Shown piece after piece: positions 1 to 6,511 of a DNA stretch of 48,659 nt. Positions within the stretch are counted from its first letter, which is position 1, and each line of letters starts with the position of its first letter. This DNA is from Bradyrhizobium oropedii (GTDB lineage Bacteria > Pseudomonadota > Alphaproteobacteria > Rhizobiales > Xanthobacteraceae), in assembly GCF_020889685.1 (NCBI RefSeq), contig NZ_JACMYO010000049.1:1-48659 (forward strand), given 5' to 3'. The translations under genes and the position numbers were made by a program. The notes beneath the pieces were generated by a model. The model was not told the origin of the DNA, ran no database searches, and saw only the letters and a list, made by a program, of their open reading frames with translations.

Positions 1-579
1 CTTTCCGGTCTGCCTCGCGCGGGCCGCGGCTGCAGCCTGTTCGGCTTCCTGGCGCCGGGCATCGTTGGCTTCGCGCTGCGCGGCAAGGCGCGCCTCCTCC
101 GCCTTTCGACGCTCTTCATCGGCGGCGCGCTGCGCGGCGGCCGCTTCCTCTTGCCGCTTGCGTTCGGCCTCGCGAGCAACCCGCGCTTCTTCTTCGCGCC
201 GCCGCCGCTCCTCCTCGGCCTTTCGGTCGAGATAGCGCTTGGCCCGAGCCTCGATCTGCGCCTGTACGTCGGCGCAGCGCTTTTTCATCAAGTTGAAATA
301 CGAGTCGACCACGCGGCCGGCGTCGAGGTACGGCGCCTTGGTGTCTTCGCGGCGGGCCTCCGCGCGCTTGACCTCGTTCATCAGGCCCCGCACGGCTTCG
401 CGGGCGGCGGAGATGTCTTCCTCGTCCTCAAACACCGGCGGCAAATCGTCGGCCACCTTCAGCGCGGTGGCGACCGCGGTTTCCAGATAGTCGAAGTCTT
501 TCGCTAGCTGATCGGCGGTGATCAGCGGTTCGGCATTGGTGCTCTGCTGCACGGGCAGCGCTTTTGCTGTCGAGGCCAT
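1..579 (-). CDS. Coiled-coil early protein (partial, cut by left edge)
   Basis: The leftward frame is open from an ATG at 579 to base 1 without a stop, so at least 193 residues are coded and the C-terminus lies outside. From about residue 90 it is a highly charged Glu/Arg/Ala helix (for example RKAEEERRRREEEAR), a long probable coiled coil. The N-terminal 90 residues are a helical domain with no motif I recognise. The ATG follows the stop of the YqaJ gene by one base, with GAAGGGA as a Shine-Dalgarno, so the two are probably translated together. The neighbour suggests a partner in recombination, but this is inference only. Confidence 0.75.
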   Translation of the reverse strand, partial: MASTAKALPVQQSTNAEPLITADQLAKDFDYLETAVATALKVADDLPPVFEDEEDISAAREAVRGLMNEVKRAEARREDTKAPYLDAGRVVDSYFNLMKKRCADVQAQIEARAKRYLDRKAEEERRRREEEARVAREAERKRQEEAAAAQRAADEERRKAEEARLAAQREANDARRQEAEQAAAAARARQTGK

Positions 580-580
580 A

Positions 581-1507
581 TCAGCGTCCCTTCAGGATTT
601 TGACCATTCGGAAGCTGGTCGGGTTGACGTAATAGCCGTCACGGTCGGTGGTCTTGTTCGACAGCATCCGGCCGTCAGGCAGCAGCGCGAGCGCGGCGTC
701 CTTCATCTTTTCGTTGATGACCGCCTTGGCAGTCTTTTCGCTGCTCTCGGCCTGCTTCTTGGCCTCGCGAGCGCGTTCCAGGCTGACAACCGCATCGCCG
801 ATCTCGTTGTCGCCGGAGAGGTCGATCTGCTTGCCGTTGTCCTTCGGGTAGAGCGACGAGATCAGCCGCCCGTCGCGGGCGTAATCCGGCGGGTACGGTC
901 TGCTGTGCTCGACGTTGCGCCAGAACTGGTCGACCTCGACCCTGATGCGCTCGAACACGCCGTCGTGGATCGGGATCGGCACGATCGGCAGCTCCACGCC
1001 GAAGCCGACGACCATCGGCGCCACCGCGGCCCAGACGCGGCCGGTCAGCTTCGTCTCGAGGATCGCCTGGACGACGATCCAGAGCGGCGGCTCAACAAGA
1101 CCGCTTTCGGCCCTCCATTCGCGGCGAAAAACGCCTGGCTCGACGCTCTTGACTTGCACGATGCCGGGCTCGCCCTTCTCGTTGGTGGCGAACACGTCAG
1201 GCGTGGCACCGATGCGCGCGGCTGGGTCGCGGTAGTAGTAGCCGATTGGATACTCCTCGACCGTCCAGTCCGGCCGATCCTCGCGCAACATCTGGACGGC
1301 GACCGGCTCCAACAGCCGCCCGCGGCGCATCGGCCCGGTCTCCTCCGGATCCTCGACGATCTCGCCCTTCTTCAGCAGGTAGAGGCCGTAGGCCGTGGAA
1401 TATGGGTGGACGCCGAGCAGCGCGCCGGCAACCGACGCCGTGACATCCTGCTTCCGCAGCGCAAGCCACTGTTCGCGATCCTCGATCGCAATGCGTTCAA
1501 TTGCCAT
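581..1507 (-). CDS. YqaJ-type phage exonuclease/recombinase (308 aa)
   Basis: This resembles the YqaJ/lambda-exonuclease family of PD-(D/E)xK nucleases, which resect double-stranded DNA for single-strand annealing. The N-terminus has the family pattern R-x-x-W-L-x-x-R-x-x-D-x-T-A-S (residues 11-25). Then come GRLLEPVAV (E67), ATPDVF (D104) and the VQVKS lysine motif (Q118, K120), followed by a helix with VVQAILE typical of the core. Length fits the family. It lies in the leftward early operon, overlapping the upstream gene by 11 bp. No annealing protein (RecT/ERF) is recognisable nearby; the coiled-coil protein downstream or a gene beyond the left edge could fill that role. Confidence 0.9.
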   Translation of the reverse strand: MAIERIAIEDREQWLALRKQDVTASVAGALLGVHPYSTAYGLYLLKKGEIVEDPEETGPMRRGRLLEPVAVQMLREDRPDWTVEEYPIGYYYRDPAARIGATPDVFATNEKGEPGIVQVKSVEPGVFRREWRAESGLVEPPLWIVVQAILETKLTGRVWAAVAPMVVGFGVELPIVPIPIHDGVFERIRVEVDQFWRNVEHSRPYPPDYARDGRLISSLYPKDNGKQIDLSGDNEIGDAVVSLERAREAKKQAESSEKTAKAVINEKMKDAALALLPDGRMLSNKTTDRDGYYVNPTSFRMVKILKGR

Positions 1508-1829
1508 TGGGAACCTCCCTCGCGATCTGTTCTCTGATCCAGCTGACGAGCTGCTTCCGCTCGTGCTTGCGGCGGCCGTCTTCCATCACGCCGGTGTTGG
1601 CGTCGACCAGATCCAGAAGCGGACCGAGCGCGGCAACGTCCTTGCTGAGGCGCGCGATCTTGATCCGCTGGAAGATGTTTTCCTCGACCGGCGGTGCGAG
1701 CAGCTCAAGCTCGGCGAACAGCCAGGTCGTGCGGAGAAAGAACGGCGGCTGGTCCTTGCGCCCGGCATCCTGATCCTGCTCGGCGAGGATCGCGGTTGCT
1801 GTCGTGAGCATGCGGCTGAGCGTGGACAT
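1497..1829 (-). CDS. Hypothetical early protein (110 aa)
   Basis: A small helical protein beginning MSTLSRMLTTATAILAEQDQ and ending in a basic stretch RRKHERKQLVSWIREQIAREV. No family recognised. The ATG at 1829 is preferred over a GTG 15 bases upstream because GGGGAGG sits 7 bases before it. Its ATG overlaps the stop of the upstream gene (TGATG), and its end overlaps the exonuclease start, so translation is coupled on both sides. Position next to YqaJ hints at an accessory role in recombination, without direct evidence. Confidence 0.7.
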   Translation of the reverse strand: MSTLSRMLTTATAILAEQDQDAGRKDQPPFFLRTTWLFAELELLAPPVEENIFQRIKIARLSKDVAALGPLLDLVDANTGVMEDGRRKHERKQLVSWIREQIAREVPNGN

Positions 1830-2134
1830 CAGCGGCCTCCCCACGTTGCATCAGGATTATTGGCGTCCGCCTTGATGCGAGCCTCGATACGCCGCAGCAG
1901 CGCGCCGAGCACAACATTTGCGATGCCGGCAGTGTCGATCACGATGCCGAACTTGCGGAATACCGATCGGACACGACGGCAGACTTCGACGACATCGCGC
2001 GGCGTTCCGCTGCACGCTGAGCACAGCGGCTTGCTATGGGCTTCGACGCGGACCCAGAAGCACCCTTCCTCGCAGGCGTTGTGCTCGGTGCAACCGCAGA
2101 CGCGGCAGGCTGGCTTGGATGATTTGCGGGTCAT
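1829..2134 (-). CDS. Small Cys-rich putative zinc-binding protein (101 aa)
   Basis: The N-terminus carries CRVCGCTEHNACEEGCFWV followed by a later PLCSAC, a six-cysteine pattern that looks like a structural zinc site; this short Cys-rich module is common in alphaproteobacterial phage early proteins. The rest is a helical tail (DVVEVCRRVRSVFRKFGIVID) ending in a basic segment. The ATG at 2134 overlaps the stop of the upstream membrane-protein gene (ATGA). Function unknown; DNA or protein binding is possible. Confidence 0.75.
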   Translation of the reverse strand: MTRKSSKPACRVCGCTEHNACEEGCFWVRVEAHSKPLCSACSGTPRDVVEVCRRVRSVFRKFGIVIDTAGIANVVLGALLRRIEARIKADANNPDATWGGR

Positions 2135-2391
2135 GACAGGTACCCGCGATGTTCGACGGAGCTGAAGCGCCGCTCGCGCACTGGCGGCAGTGTCGGAACG
2201 TCGCCGTGGATCGGCTCGAGCGCGGGAGCGGACTTCACCGGCCGCATCCAGACCGCGACCTTGCGCATGGCGTGCTCGTACCCGAGCGTCCAGGCGATGA
2301 CGGAGAGCGGCCCGCCGATGAGGCCGGCGCCGATCAGGATGCCGGTGATGATCGGGTGTTCGATGCTGAACAGGATAGCAGCGGCGATCAT
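2131..2391 (-). CDS. Small membrane protein (86 aa)
   Basis: Residues 1-35 form hydrophobic segments (MIAAAILFSI, then IITGILIGAGLIGGPLSVIA), consistent with one or two transmembrane helices. A soluble tail with a PALEPIHGDVPTLPPVRE segment follows. A strong ribosome site, GGGAGGG, lies 6 bases before the ATG at 2391. Overlaps both neighbours by 4 bases (ATGA junctions). No family recognised; a cell-envelope role is inferred from hydrophobicity only. Confidence 0.7.
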   Translation of the reverse strand: MIAAAILFSIEHPIITGILIGAGLIGGPLSVIAWTLGYEHAMRKVAVWMRPVKSAPALEPIHGDVPTLPPVRERRFSSVEHRGYLS

Positions 2392-2561
2392 GAAGCCCTC
2401 CCGGCGCGCAGTAGCTCGTCGCGGGCGTTCTCTTGGCGGCGCCGCTCGATGTTGGCGTCGTCCATGGGGCAACCATCCTGGTTGCGTTCGCGGCAGTAGC
2501 CGAAGCCCGCGCAAGCCAGCGGCGATCGGCAGCGGCTGAGGCAGCGGAAATCGTTTGCCAT
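2388..2561 (-). CDS. Cys-rich small protein (57 aa)
   Basis: Contains CLSRCRSPLACAGFGYCRER, a compact cysteine cluster seen in small proteins of rhizobial phages, followed by a charged helix (DDANIERRRQENARDELLR). CAGGAGGC precedes the ATG at 2561, and the start overlaps the upstream stop by 4 bases. Probably a metal- or disulfide-stabilised mini-protein; function unknown. Confidence 0.7.
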   Translation of the reverse strand: MANDFRCLSRCRSPLACAGFGYCRERNQDGCPMDDANIERRRQENARDELLRAGRAS

Positions 2562-2860
2562 CACCAGCCTCCTGCACCGTGCTTGTCGCGTTTGTGCGCC
2601 TCGAGTCCCCTCTCGGTGCGACAGAGTTTCCCGCAGTGGCACTCGAAGGGCTTGCGCAGCCTTGCGGCCGCGCGACGTTCGCGGTTGTGACGTTCGGCCT
2701 GCCGCTCGCGGCCGACCACGCGCTTGACCGACCGCAGTGTCCGGGGCGACATGTCGCAGCTGGAGCAGCGCTGCGGATGACCGACGCCGTCTTCGTCGAT
2801 CAGTTCGCCGCACCCTTCGCAAAGGATGCCTTCGAGCATCATTTCGGCGATCTCGCCCAT
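2561..2860 (-). CDS. Zinc-ribbon plus C2H2-finger-like protein (99 aa)
   Basis: Two cysteine modules are visible. One is CEGCGELIDEDGVGHPQRC-SSC (residues 14-35), a zinc-ribbon-like pair of CxxC knuckles. The other is CHCGKLCRTERGLEAHKRDKH near the C-terminus, a C2H2-like finger. A basic segment lies between them. Likely nucleic-acid binding, perhaps a regulator of the leftward operon. Start at 2860 overlaps the upstream stop (ATGA). Confidence 0.75.
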   Translation of the reverse strand: MGEIAEMMLEGILCEGCGELIDEDGVGHPQRCSSCDMSPRTLRSVKRVVGRERQAERHNRERRAAARLRKPFECHCGKLCRTERGLEAHKRDKHGAGGW

Positions 2861-3195
2861 CAGGCCGCCCTCGCCTGCTCGTCCGCGAGTGCGGCGCCGA
2901 TGATGTTTTCGATGGCGGTGAGGTTCGCCTCGAGCGAGACCGCCCGGTCGTGGCGGTAGGAGCCGAGATCGCGGCCGTTGGCGGCGATCAGCCAGTCCTT
3001 CGCGACGGGGCAGTACGACGCGCCGCCGACGTGCTCGAAGCCGCGATAGGCCTGCACGTTGTGGCAGGTGTTGAACATGCCGAAATTGCGTTCGAACCGG
3101 ACCGGGAGCTGACCCGGGCGGGTTTCGACGGCCGGGGTGTAACCCCTGCCGGACAGCGGGGCGTTGCCCCTGACGTTCTGTGGTGTGGTGCGCAT
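2860..3195 (-). CDS. First gene of the leftward early operon, hypothetical (111 aa)
   Basis: A protein of unknown family with a central segment FNTCHNVQAYRGFEHVGGAS and a helical C-terminus. The ATG at 3195 is supported by GGGAGGG 5 bases upstream; it is about 20 bases after the inferred PL start point. The region coding residues 9-22 contains two back-to-back 13-nt hairpin sequences (3134-3146 and 3158-3170), related to hairpins in leaders of the second leftward operon. It is the promoter-proximal gene, so it should be made first on induction. Confidence 0.7.
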   Translation of the reverse strand: MRTTPQNVRGNAPLSGRGYTPAVETRPGQLPVRFERNFGMFNTCHNVQAYRGFEHVGGASYCPVAKDWLIAANGRDLGSYRHDRAVSLEANLTAIENIIGAALADEQARAA

Positions 3196-3220
3196 CGAAC
3201 CCTCCCAAGGTCTGATTGGG

Positions 3221-3249
3221 AAGGTATTGCGGTTACAGAACCGCGTCAA
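3221..3249 (-). promoter_or_regulatory. PL, early leftward promoter
   Basis: On the minus strand, TTGACG (3249-3244) is followed after 17 bases by TACCTT (3226-3221), close to sigma-70 spacing. Operator O1 lies entirely in the spacer and O2 just upstream of the -35 box, the usual layout for repression by a CI-type protein. The start point would be near 3214, giving a short leader before the ATG at 3195. Confidence 0.65.
3229..3244. promoter_or_regulatory. Operator O1 (GCGGTT-ACAG-AACCGC)
   Basis: A perfect 6-4-6 inverted repeat between the -35 and -10 boxes of PL. The same arms recur at 3258, 4612 and, with one mismatch, at 16280. Its placement makes it a strong candidate for binding by the CI-like repressor or the Cro-like protein. 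Confidence 0.8.
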
Positions 3250-3257
3250 CTCTTTTT

Positions 3258-3273
3258 GCGGTTATTGAACCGC
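3258..3273. promoter_or_regulatory. Operator O2 (GCGGTT-ATTG-AACCGC)
   Basis: A perfect 16-bp palindromic site identical in all 16 bases to the operator at 4612-4627. Spaced 29 bp centre-to-centre from O1, close to three helical turns, which would suit cooperative binding of two repressor dimers. Confidence 0.8.
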
Positions 3274-3493
3274 TTTTATTTTTTTTGCCGGGGTCGCGCG
3301 CGCGTACGTTTCCCCTGAATCACTACCCGTAAAGGACGGTGCCTAAAGCACCGTCCTAGTACGAGGATATAGTAGTAGTTTATTCTATATGGGTGCAAAA
3401 GCCGGGCCACCCAGCCGCTTGAGGCGGCCGGGACCAGGCATTTCGTCTCCGGATCAGGATAAAAATATCGGCCCGAACCCGGCCGCCACGGTG
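3274..3493. other. Non-coding stretch between PL and the cI operon end
   Basis: About 220 bases with no convincing gene. It contains a T-rich run after O2, a 10-bp stem hairpin (3333-3357), an AT-rich imperfect palindrome ATATAG...CTATAT (about 3368-3390) and GC-rich sequence up to the end of the secreted-protein gene. It probably serves to separate the cI transcript from PL. Confidence 0.6.
3333..3357 (-). terminator. Hairpin, probable terminator of the cI operon
   Basis: A perfect 10-bp stem (AGGACGGTGC / GCACCGTCCT) with a 5-nt loop. Read leftward it is followed by TTTACGGG, a very short T run, so it is at best a weak intrinsic terminator. Its location downstream of the cI-secreted protein pair and upstream of PL fits insulation of the two transcripts. 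Confidence 0.5.
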
Positions 3494-3850
3494 TCAGCGA
3501 ACCGCGGTACTAGGCGACCGGGCACAGGCGATAGCGGAAATTTGGCCGATAACCGACCGCGGCGGCGCATAGACCGATTCGCCCATGACGCTGGTGGTCA
3601 GATCCTTGAATCGGCCCCTGCAGTCGAACCAGAGCCTGCGCAAATTGTCGGGGCGATACTGCTGACCGTCCTCGACGATATACGCGATGATGTCCGCGGC
3701 GCCGGTGTTGTAGGCTGTGATCGAGTTCAGATCGATCTTGTAGCGCGCGCCGTTGTCGGCCTCGACGGTGTGCCAGTCCGGTTTCTTGGTCTGGGCACTC
3801 GCGCTGGCCGCGGTCAGCACCAGCACCGCAACCGCGGCGGCGCGTCTCAC
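3494..3850 (-). CDS. Secreted protein co-transcribed with the repressor (118 aa)
   Basis: The chosen start is a GTG at 3850 overlapping the repressor stop (GTGA). This gives a clear Sec signal peptide: RR, then AAAVAVLVLTAASASA, with cleavage before QTKKPDW. The mature part, about 98 residues with two cysteines (WFDCRGR and AIACAR), reads YKIDLNSI...IAYIVEDGQQY, which resembles small periplasmic or surface-adhesin-E-like proteins; that family assignment is tentative. Coupling to cI means it should be expressed in the lysogen, which is typical of lysogenic-conversion or superinfection-exclusion genes. Confidence 0.7.
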   Translation of the reverse strand: MRRAAAVAVLVLTAASASAQTKKPDWHTVEADNGARYKIDLNSITAYNTGAADIIAYIVEDGQQYRPDNLRRLWFDCRGRFKDLTTSVMGESVYAPPRSVIGQISAIACARSPSTAVR

Positions 3851-4542
3851 TGCGGCCTCATGTCGATCACCCTCGCCGCCCACACGATCGCGATGTTGGC
3901 CATCGGCGGCTCGGTGTTGGAGATCAGCACGTATTCGCCGTCCTGCCGTTTGATCTTCTTCACGACGACGCGGTCATCGGCGAGACCGACGACGCAGAGC
4001 TTGCCGATCAGATCCGGTGTCACCGGAGAGCGGATGTCGTTGTAGAAAACCAGCCACCGGTCGAACAATTCGCCAAGGCTGTCACCGCGGACTTGCAGGC
4101 ATTGCGTCTGCTCGGTCGCGCCTGGCGGAGCGGCGACGCGGTCGAGCTCTCCGGCCGGCAACGGGATGAACACCGCCTGCGCGCCGGCGCTGACATAGCC
4201 CGCGATCGGGACCGTCTTTCCCTCGACGGCGGGCGCGAGAACTGCCTCGCTCTCGAGGTGAACGCCGGCCTCGAAGTTGATCACGTACTCAGCCCCCTCC
4301 TCCCGGAGCAGCCATTGCGGGCTTGTCATCAGGCCGCGGGCGAGTTTGTCCATCGTCTCGACCCGGAAGCCGGACTGTCTCCTGTTCGTGACCTGCTTCC
4401 GAATCGTCCCGATCGCGTCCTCTGGCAGACCAGCGCGCAGCGACGCGGCGCGGTCGCTCAGCTTCTTCTTGCCCGCAGGTGCCAGCGCCTTCAGGCGCCG
4501 ATCTATCCGCGACAGAACTGATTTCGCATCGGTTTTTGCCAT
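3847..4542 (-). CDS. CI-like S24/LexA-type phage repressor (231 aa)
   Basis: The N-terminal 80 residues form a helix-turn-helix region (TIRKQVTNRRQ...METMDKLARGL...PQWLLREEG), a pattern common in alphaproteobacterial prophage repressors. The C-terminal half is an S24 self-cleaving domain: cleavage pair A119-G120 in YVSAGAQA, catalytic S155 in VRGDSLGELF and lysine K195/K196 in RVVVKKIKR. The protein should keep early promoters off and be inactivated during the SOS response by RecA-stimulated self-cleavage. The ATG at 4542 has no Shine-Dalgarno and abuts an operator-like sequence, suggesting a leaderless message. It is divergent from the Cro-like gene. Confidence 0.92.
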   Translation of the reverse strand: MAKTDAKSVLSRIDRRLKALAPAGKKKLSDRAASLRAGLPEDAIGTIRKQVTNRRQSGFRVETMDKLARGLMTSPQWLLREEGAEYVINFEAGVHLESEAVLAPAVEGKTVPIAGYVSAGAQAVFIPLPAGELDRVAAPPGATEQTQCLQVRGDSLGELFDRWLVFYNDIRSPVTPDLIGKLCVVGLADDRVVVKKIKRQDGEYVLISNTEPPMANIAIVWAARVIDMRPQ

Positions 4543-4558
4543 GCGGTTTTTGTACCGT
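4543..4558. promoter_or_regulatory. Operator-like site abutting the cI start codon
   Basis: GCGGTTTTTGTACCGT matches the O2 sequence in 13 of 16 positions and ends exactly next to the repressor ATG. A -10-like TACAAA on the minus strand lies inside it, about 7 bases before the ATG. A low-affinity site here would allow autorepression of cI. Confidence 0.55.
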
Positions 4559-4573
4559 GCCGAATGCCACGGG

Positions 4574-4596
4574 TCTGCGGTGCTAAAACCCGCAGA
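4574..4596. promoter_or_regulatory. Inverted repeat between cI and cro
   Basis: Perfect 7-bp arms TCTGCGG / CCGCAGA separated by 9 bases, midway between the divergent promoters. It differs from the main operator in sequence. It could be a site for the second regulator (Cro- or CII-like) or simply a small hairpin; evidence is positional only. Confidence 0.35.
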
Positions 4597-4602
4597 ACAC
4601 CA

Positions 4603-4634
4603 TTGACAGTTGCGGTTATTGAACCGCATATCTT
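4603..4634 (+). promoter_or_regulatory. PR, rightward early promoter with operator
   Basis: TTGACA at 4603-4608 is a consensus -35. A -10 can be placed at 4627-4632 (CATATC, 18-base spacer) or 4629-4634 (TATCTT, 20-base spacer). The perfect operator (4612-4627) occupies the spacer. The start point would fall at or near the ATG at 4639, so the first message may be leaderless. Confidence 0.6.
4612..4627. promoter_or_regulatory. Operator O3 (GCGGTT-ATTG-AACCGC) in PR
   Basis: Identical over 16 bases to O2 at 3258-3273, 1.35 kb away. It lies between the -35 and -10 of the promoter for the Cro-like gene. Binding here should block rightward early transcription. Confidence 0.8.
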
Positions 4635-4638
4635 GGGG

Positions 4639-4911
4639 ATGAGAATCACCGAGCAACTGTTGGCCGTCACCGATGCCTATTGCGCGGCAACCGGCCTTTC
4701 GACCTCGCGGGTCTCCACGCTGATCTTCAACGACGGCAAGCGCCTCGACGCGATCAGGGAGGGCAAGGACCTCTACACCAGTCGGTTCGAGCACGCGATG
4801 CAGTGGTTCTCGGACCGGTGGCCCGATGACGGCAAGTCCTGGCCACTTGGCGTGCCGCGACCCGCGCCGACGCCAGCGCAGTCCGCCCACCAGCCCGAGG
4901 CCGCGCAATGA
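4639..4911 (+). CDS. Cro-like DNA-binding protein (90 aa)
   Basis: The first 60 residues read like a small helix-turn-helix protein: ITEQLLAVTDAYCAATGLST, then SRVSTLIFNDGKRLDAIREG, then FEHAMQWFSDRWPD. The tail is Pro/Ala-rich. It is the first gene after PR and divergent from cI, the position of cro in lambdoid phages. The ATG at 4639 directly follows the operator/promoter with no spaced Shine-Dalgarno (GGGG touches the ATG), so leaderless translation is plausible. Family assignment rests on context plus HTH-like pattern. Confidence 0.7.
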   Translation: MRITEQLLAVTDAYCAATGLSTSRVSTLIFNDGKRLDAIREGKDLYTSRFEHAMQWFSDRWPDDGKSWPLGVPRPAPTPAQSAHQPEAAQ

Positions 4912-5345
4912 AGAAGCTTGTTGTTCCATTCATGCGCGAACCATCACGCCGAGCACCGGCGAAAGCAAATTCGGTGGCTGTAGCGCCCTTCGTGAAAGAC
5001 GAAGAGCTCTTCGGCGTTTTTGATAAAATCGTGAGCATTCTCAGGCGGTGGTGGCCGAAGAAAACCGCCGCGCATGTTGCCCACATTGCCAACGTTTCGG
5101 AGCGCGCCGTGCAGTTCTGGCTCGCGCGCGAGACCGGGCTTTCCCTTGAAAACGTGATCGCCCTCCTCCGGTCGGATGCCGGGTACGACGTGCTCGAAGC
5201 CGTCATGGGCGACAGCGACGCCGAATGGTGGGTCACCACCAGGAACGCGTACGAGTTGCGGGTCACCCGCAAGCAGATCGAAGCCGCGCAGCGGAAGCTC
5301 AACGCCGTCAGGCAGCGGCAGATGGACCTATTCGACCAAGCGTAA
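4908..5345 (+). CDS. HTH protein, CII-like position (145 aa)
   Basis: Overlaps the Cro-like gene by 4 bases (ATGA). Residues 50-95 (KTAAHVAHIANVSERAVQFW followed by LARETGLSLENVIALLRSD) look like a helix-turn-helix with a recognition helix SERAVQFWLARE. The C-terminal part is a charged helix ending QRQMDLFDQA. By position it could act like CII or an early activator; sequence alone does not show this. Confidence 0.7.
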   Translation: MKKLVVPFMREPSRRAPAKANSVAVAPFVKDEELFGVFDKIVSILRRWWPKKTAAHVAHIANVSERAVQFWLARETGLSLENVIALLRSDAGYDVLEAVMGDSDAEWWVTTRNAYELRVTRKQIEAAQRKLNAVRQRQMDLFDQA

Positions 5346-5533
5346 GCATCACGTGTGCGGCACCGCAGCGCTTCTGCGGTCAGGACTAGCAGGCGTGATC
5401 AGGCAGCTTCTCATCAACGGTTCGACCGCGCTGTCGCAGCGTTTCGTTCGCTGCGCGGTGTTCTGGTCGGACGTCGCGGAGGCGCTGAACCAGCGCGAGC
5501 CGCTGTCACGCGTGCGAAAAAGGAATGGGCAGG
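5346..5533 (+). other. 188-bp gap, possible small ORF
   Basis: In an otherwise gapless operon this stretch has no well-supported gene. Two overlapping GTG-initiated frames exist (5353-5556, 67 codons; 5355-5573, 72 codons), but neither has a Shine-Dalgarno and both would run into the next gene. It may instead be a leader or regulatory region for the GcrA-like gene. Confidence 0.3.
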
Positions 5534-6148
5534 ATGCTGGGCGAGTGGACCGTTGATCGCGTCGAGCGATTGAGGAAGCTTTGGGCAGATGGCTACAGCG
5601 CTTCAGAGATAGCGAACGAGCTGGGCAACATCTCGCGCAGCGGTGTGCTCGGCAAGGTCACTCGCTTGAAGTTGCCGCCTCGATATGACGAGGCGGAGCG
5701 GCTTCAGCGCAGCATCAATGGCGCAGCCAGACGCGAGCGGCAGGCGGCGATCGCCGCGACGCCGTCGCCAGAGCCGACACCGCCAAAGAATATCGATCCG
5801 CCGGCACCGCCGCCTCGCCCGAAACCCGGCAAGATTGCAGCCGTTTCGCTGGTGCCAACCTATTTCAAGAAGCCCGCGCAGACCGAGCAGCGGGCCCCTC
5901 GCCCGCATGTCGTGGCAGACCCGGCGGCGCTGACCGCGAAAGGCGTGAAGCTCGACGAGCTGACGAACATCACGTGCCGCTGGCCGATGGGAGATCCCCA
6001 CGACGAGAGCTTCATGTTCTGCGGCGAGCTGTCGGCAAACCTCGAAGATAAGCGGCCGTACTGCCCGTTCCATTCCAGGCGCGCGGTCGACCGCACCGGC
6101 ACCATCCGCAGCGCGAGCGTGTCGAAGCACGCCGCCGCTGCCCAGTAG
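5534..6148 (+). CDS. gcrA: GcrA-family cell-cycle regulator (204 aa)
   Basis: The N-terminus (EWTVDRVERLRKLWADGYSA, then SEIANELGNISRSGVLGKVT RLKL) matches the GcrA helix-turn-helix. The C-terminus (DELTNITCRWPMGDP and FMFCGEL...RPYCPFHSRRA) matches the GcrA sigma-70-binding region. The family is specific to Alphaproteobacteria; in Caulobacter GcrA works with sigma-70 at promoters bearing CcrM-methylated GANTC. The ATG at 5534 is preferred (AAGGA 9 bases upstream); an ATG at 5525 in the same frame is too close to it. A phage copy in the early operon could redirect host cell-cycle transcription or activate phage promoters. Confidence 0.9.
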   Translation: MLGEWTVDRVERLRKLWADGYSASEIANELGNISRSGVLGKVTRLKLPPRYDEAERLQRSINGAARRERQAAIAATPSPEPTPPKNIDPPAPPPRPKPGKIAAVSLVPTYFKKPAQTEQRAPRPHVVADPAALTAKGVKLDELTNITCRWPMGDPHDESFMFCGELSANLEDKRPYCPFHSRRAVDRTGTIRSASVSKHAAAAQ

Positions 6149-6170
6149 CTTTCAACCAGAGGAGCCAATG

Positions 6171-6511
6171 ATGGCACGAAGGAAGAGTGAAGGCGGAAGT
6201 ACCAAGAGCAGCGCCGCATCATCGGCGCCGCGGCAGACACTCGAGGAGCTGACGGACGATCAGCGATATTCGCTGCTCGAGCAGCACCGGCAGAAGCACG
6301 AACGTCTGCTGGCAGCAAAGAAGGAAGCCGACGCTGCGCTGCGCAATCACGGTAAGATCATCAAGGCCGATCTCGGCGCCAACGGCATGGCGCAGATCAA
6401 GTGCTTGATCGAGGCCTCGACGCCCGAAGGCGAAGCCGCGATACGTGCCAGGATTCAGCAGGATGCGCAGGTGCTGCGATGGCTTGGTGTTCCGATCGGA
6501 CGCAATCCGAC
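6171..6511 (+). CDS. Conserved phage early protein, N-terminal part (frame changes near 6500)
   Basis: ATG at 6171 with AGAGGAG upstream. Residues 20-105 are a helical domain (LEELTDDQRYSLLEQHRQKH, ALRNHGKIIKADLG, TPEGEAAIRARIQQDAQ) ending LGVPIG. In proteins of this type I recall, the frame continues G-T-Q-x-D-[LM]-F into an RMF-like segment. Here that continuation is found in the -1 frame from about 6501 (TQSDMF...). The original frame stays open to 6995 but codes only low-complexity basic sequence overlapping the next gene, so the given end is the likely limit of authentic coding, not a stop codon. Confidence 0.6.

Noticed and set aside
518..1537. 339-codon rightward frame opposite the exonuclease
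   Set aside because: Shadow of the YqaJ gene; no motifs.
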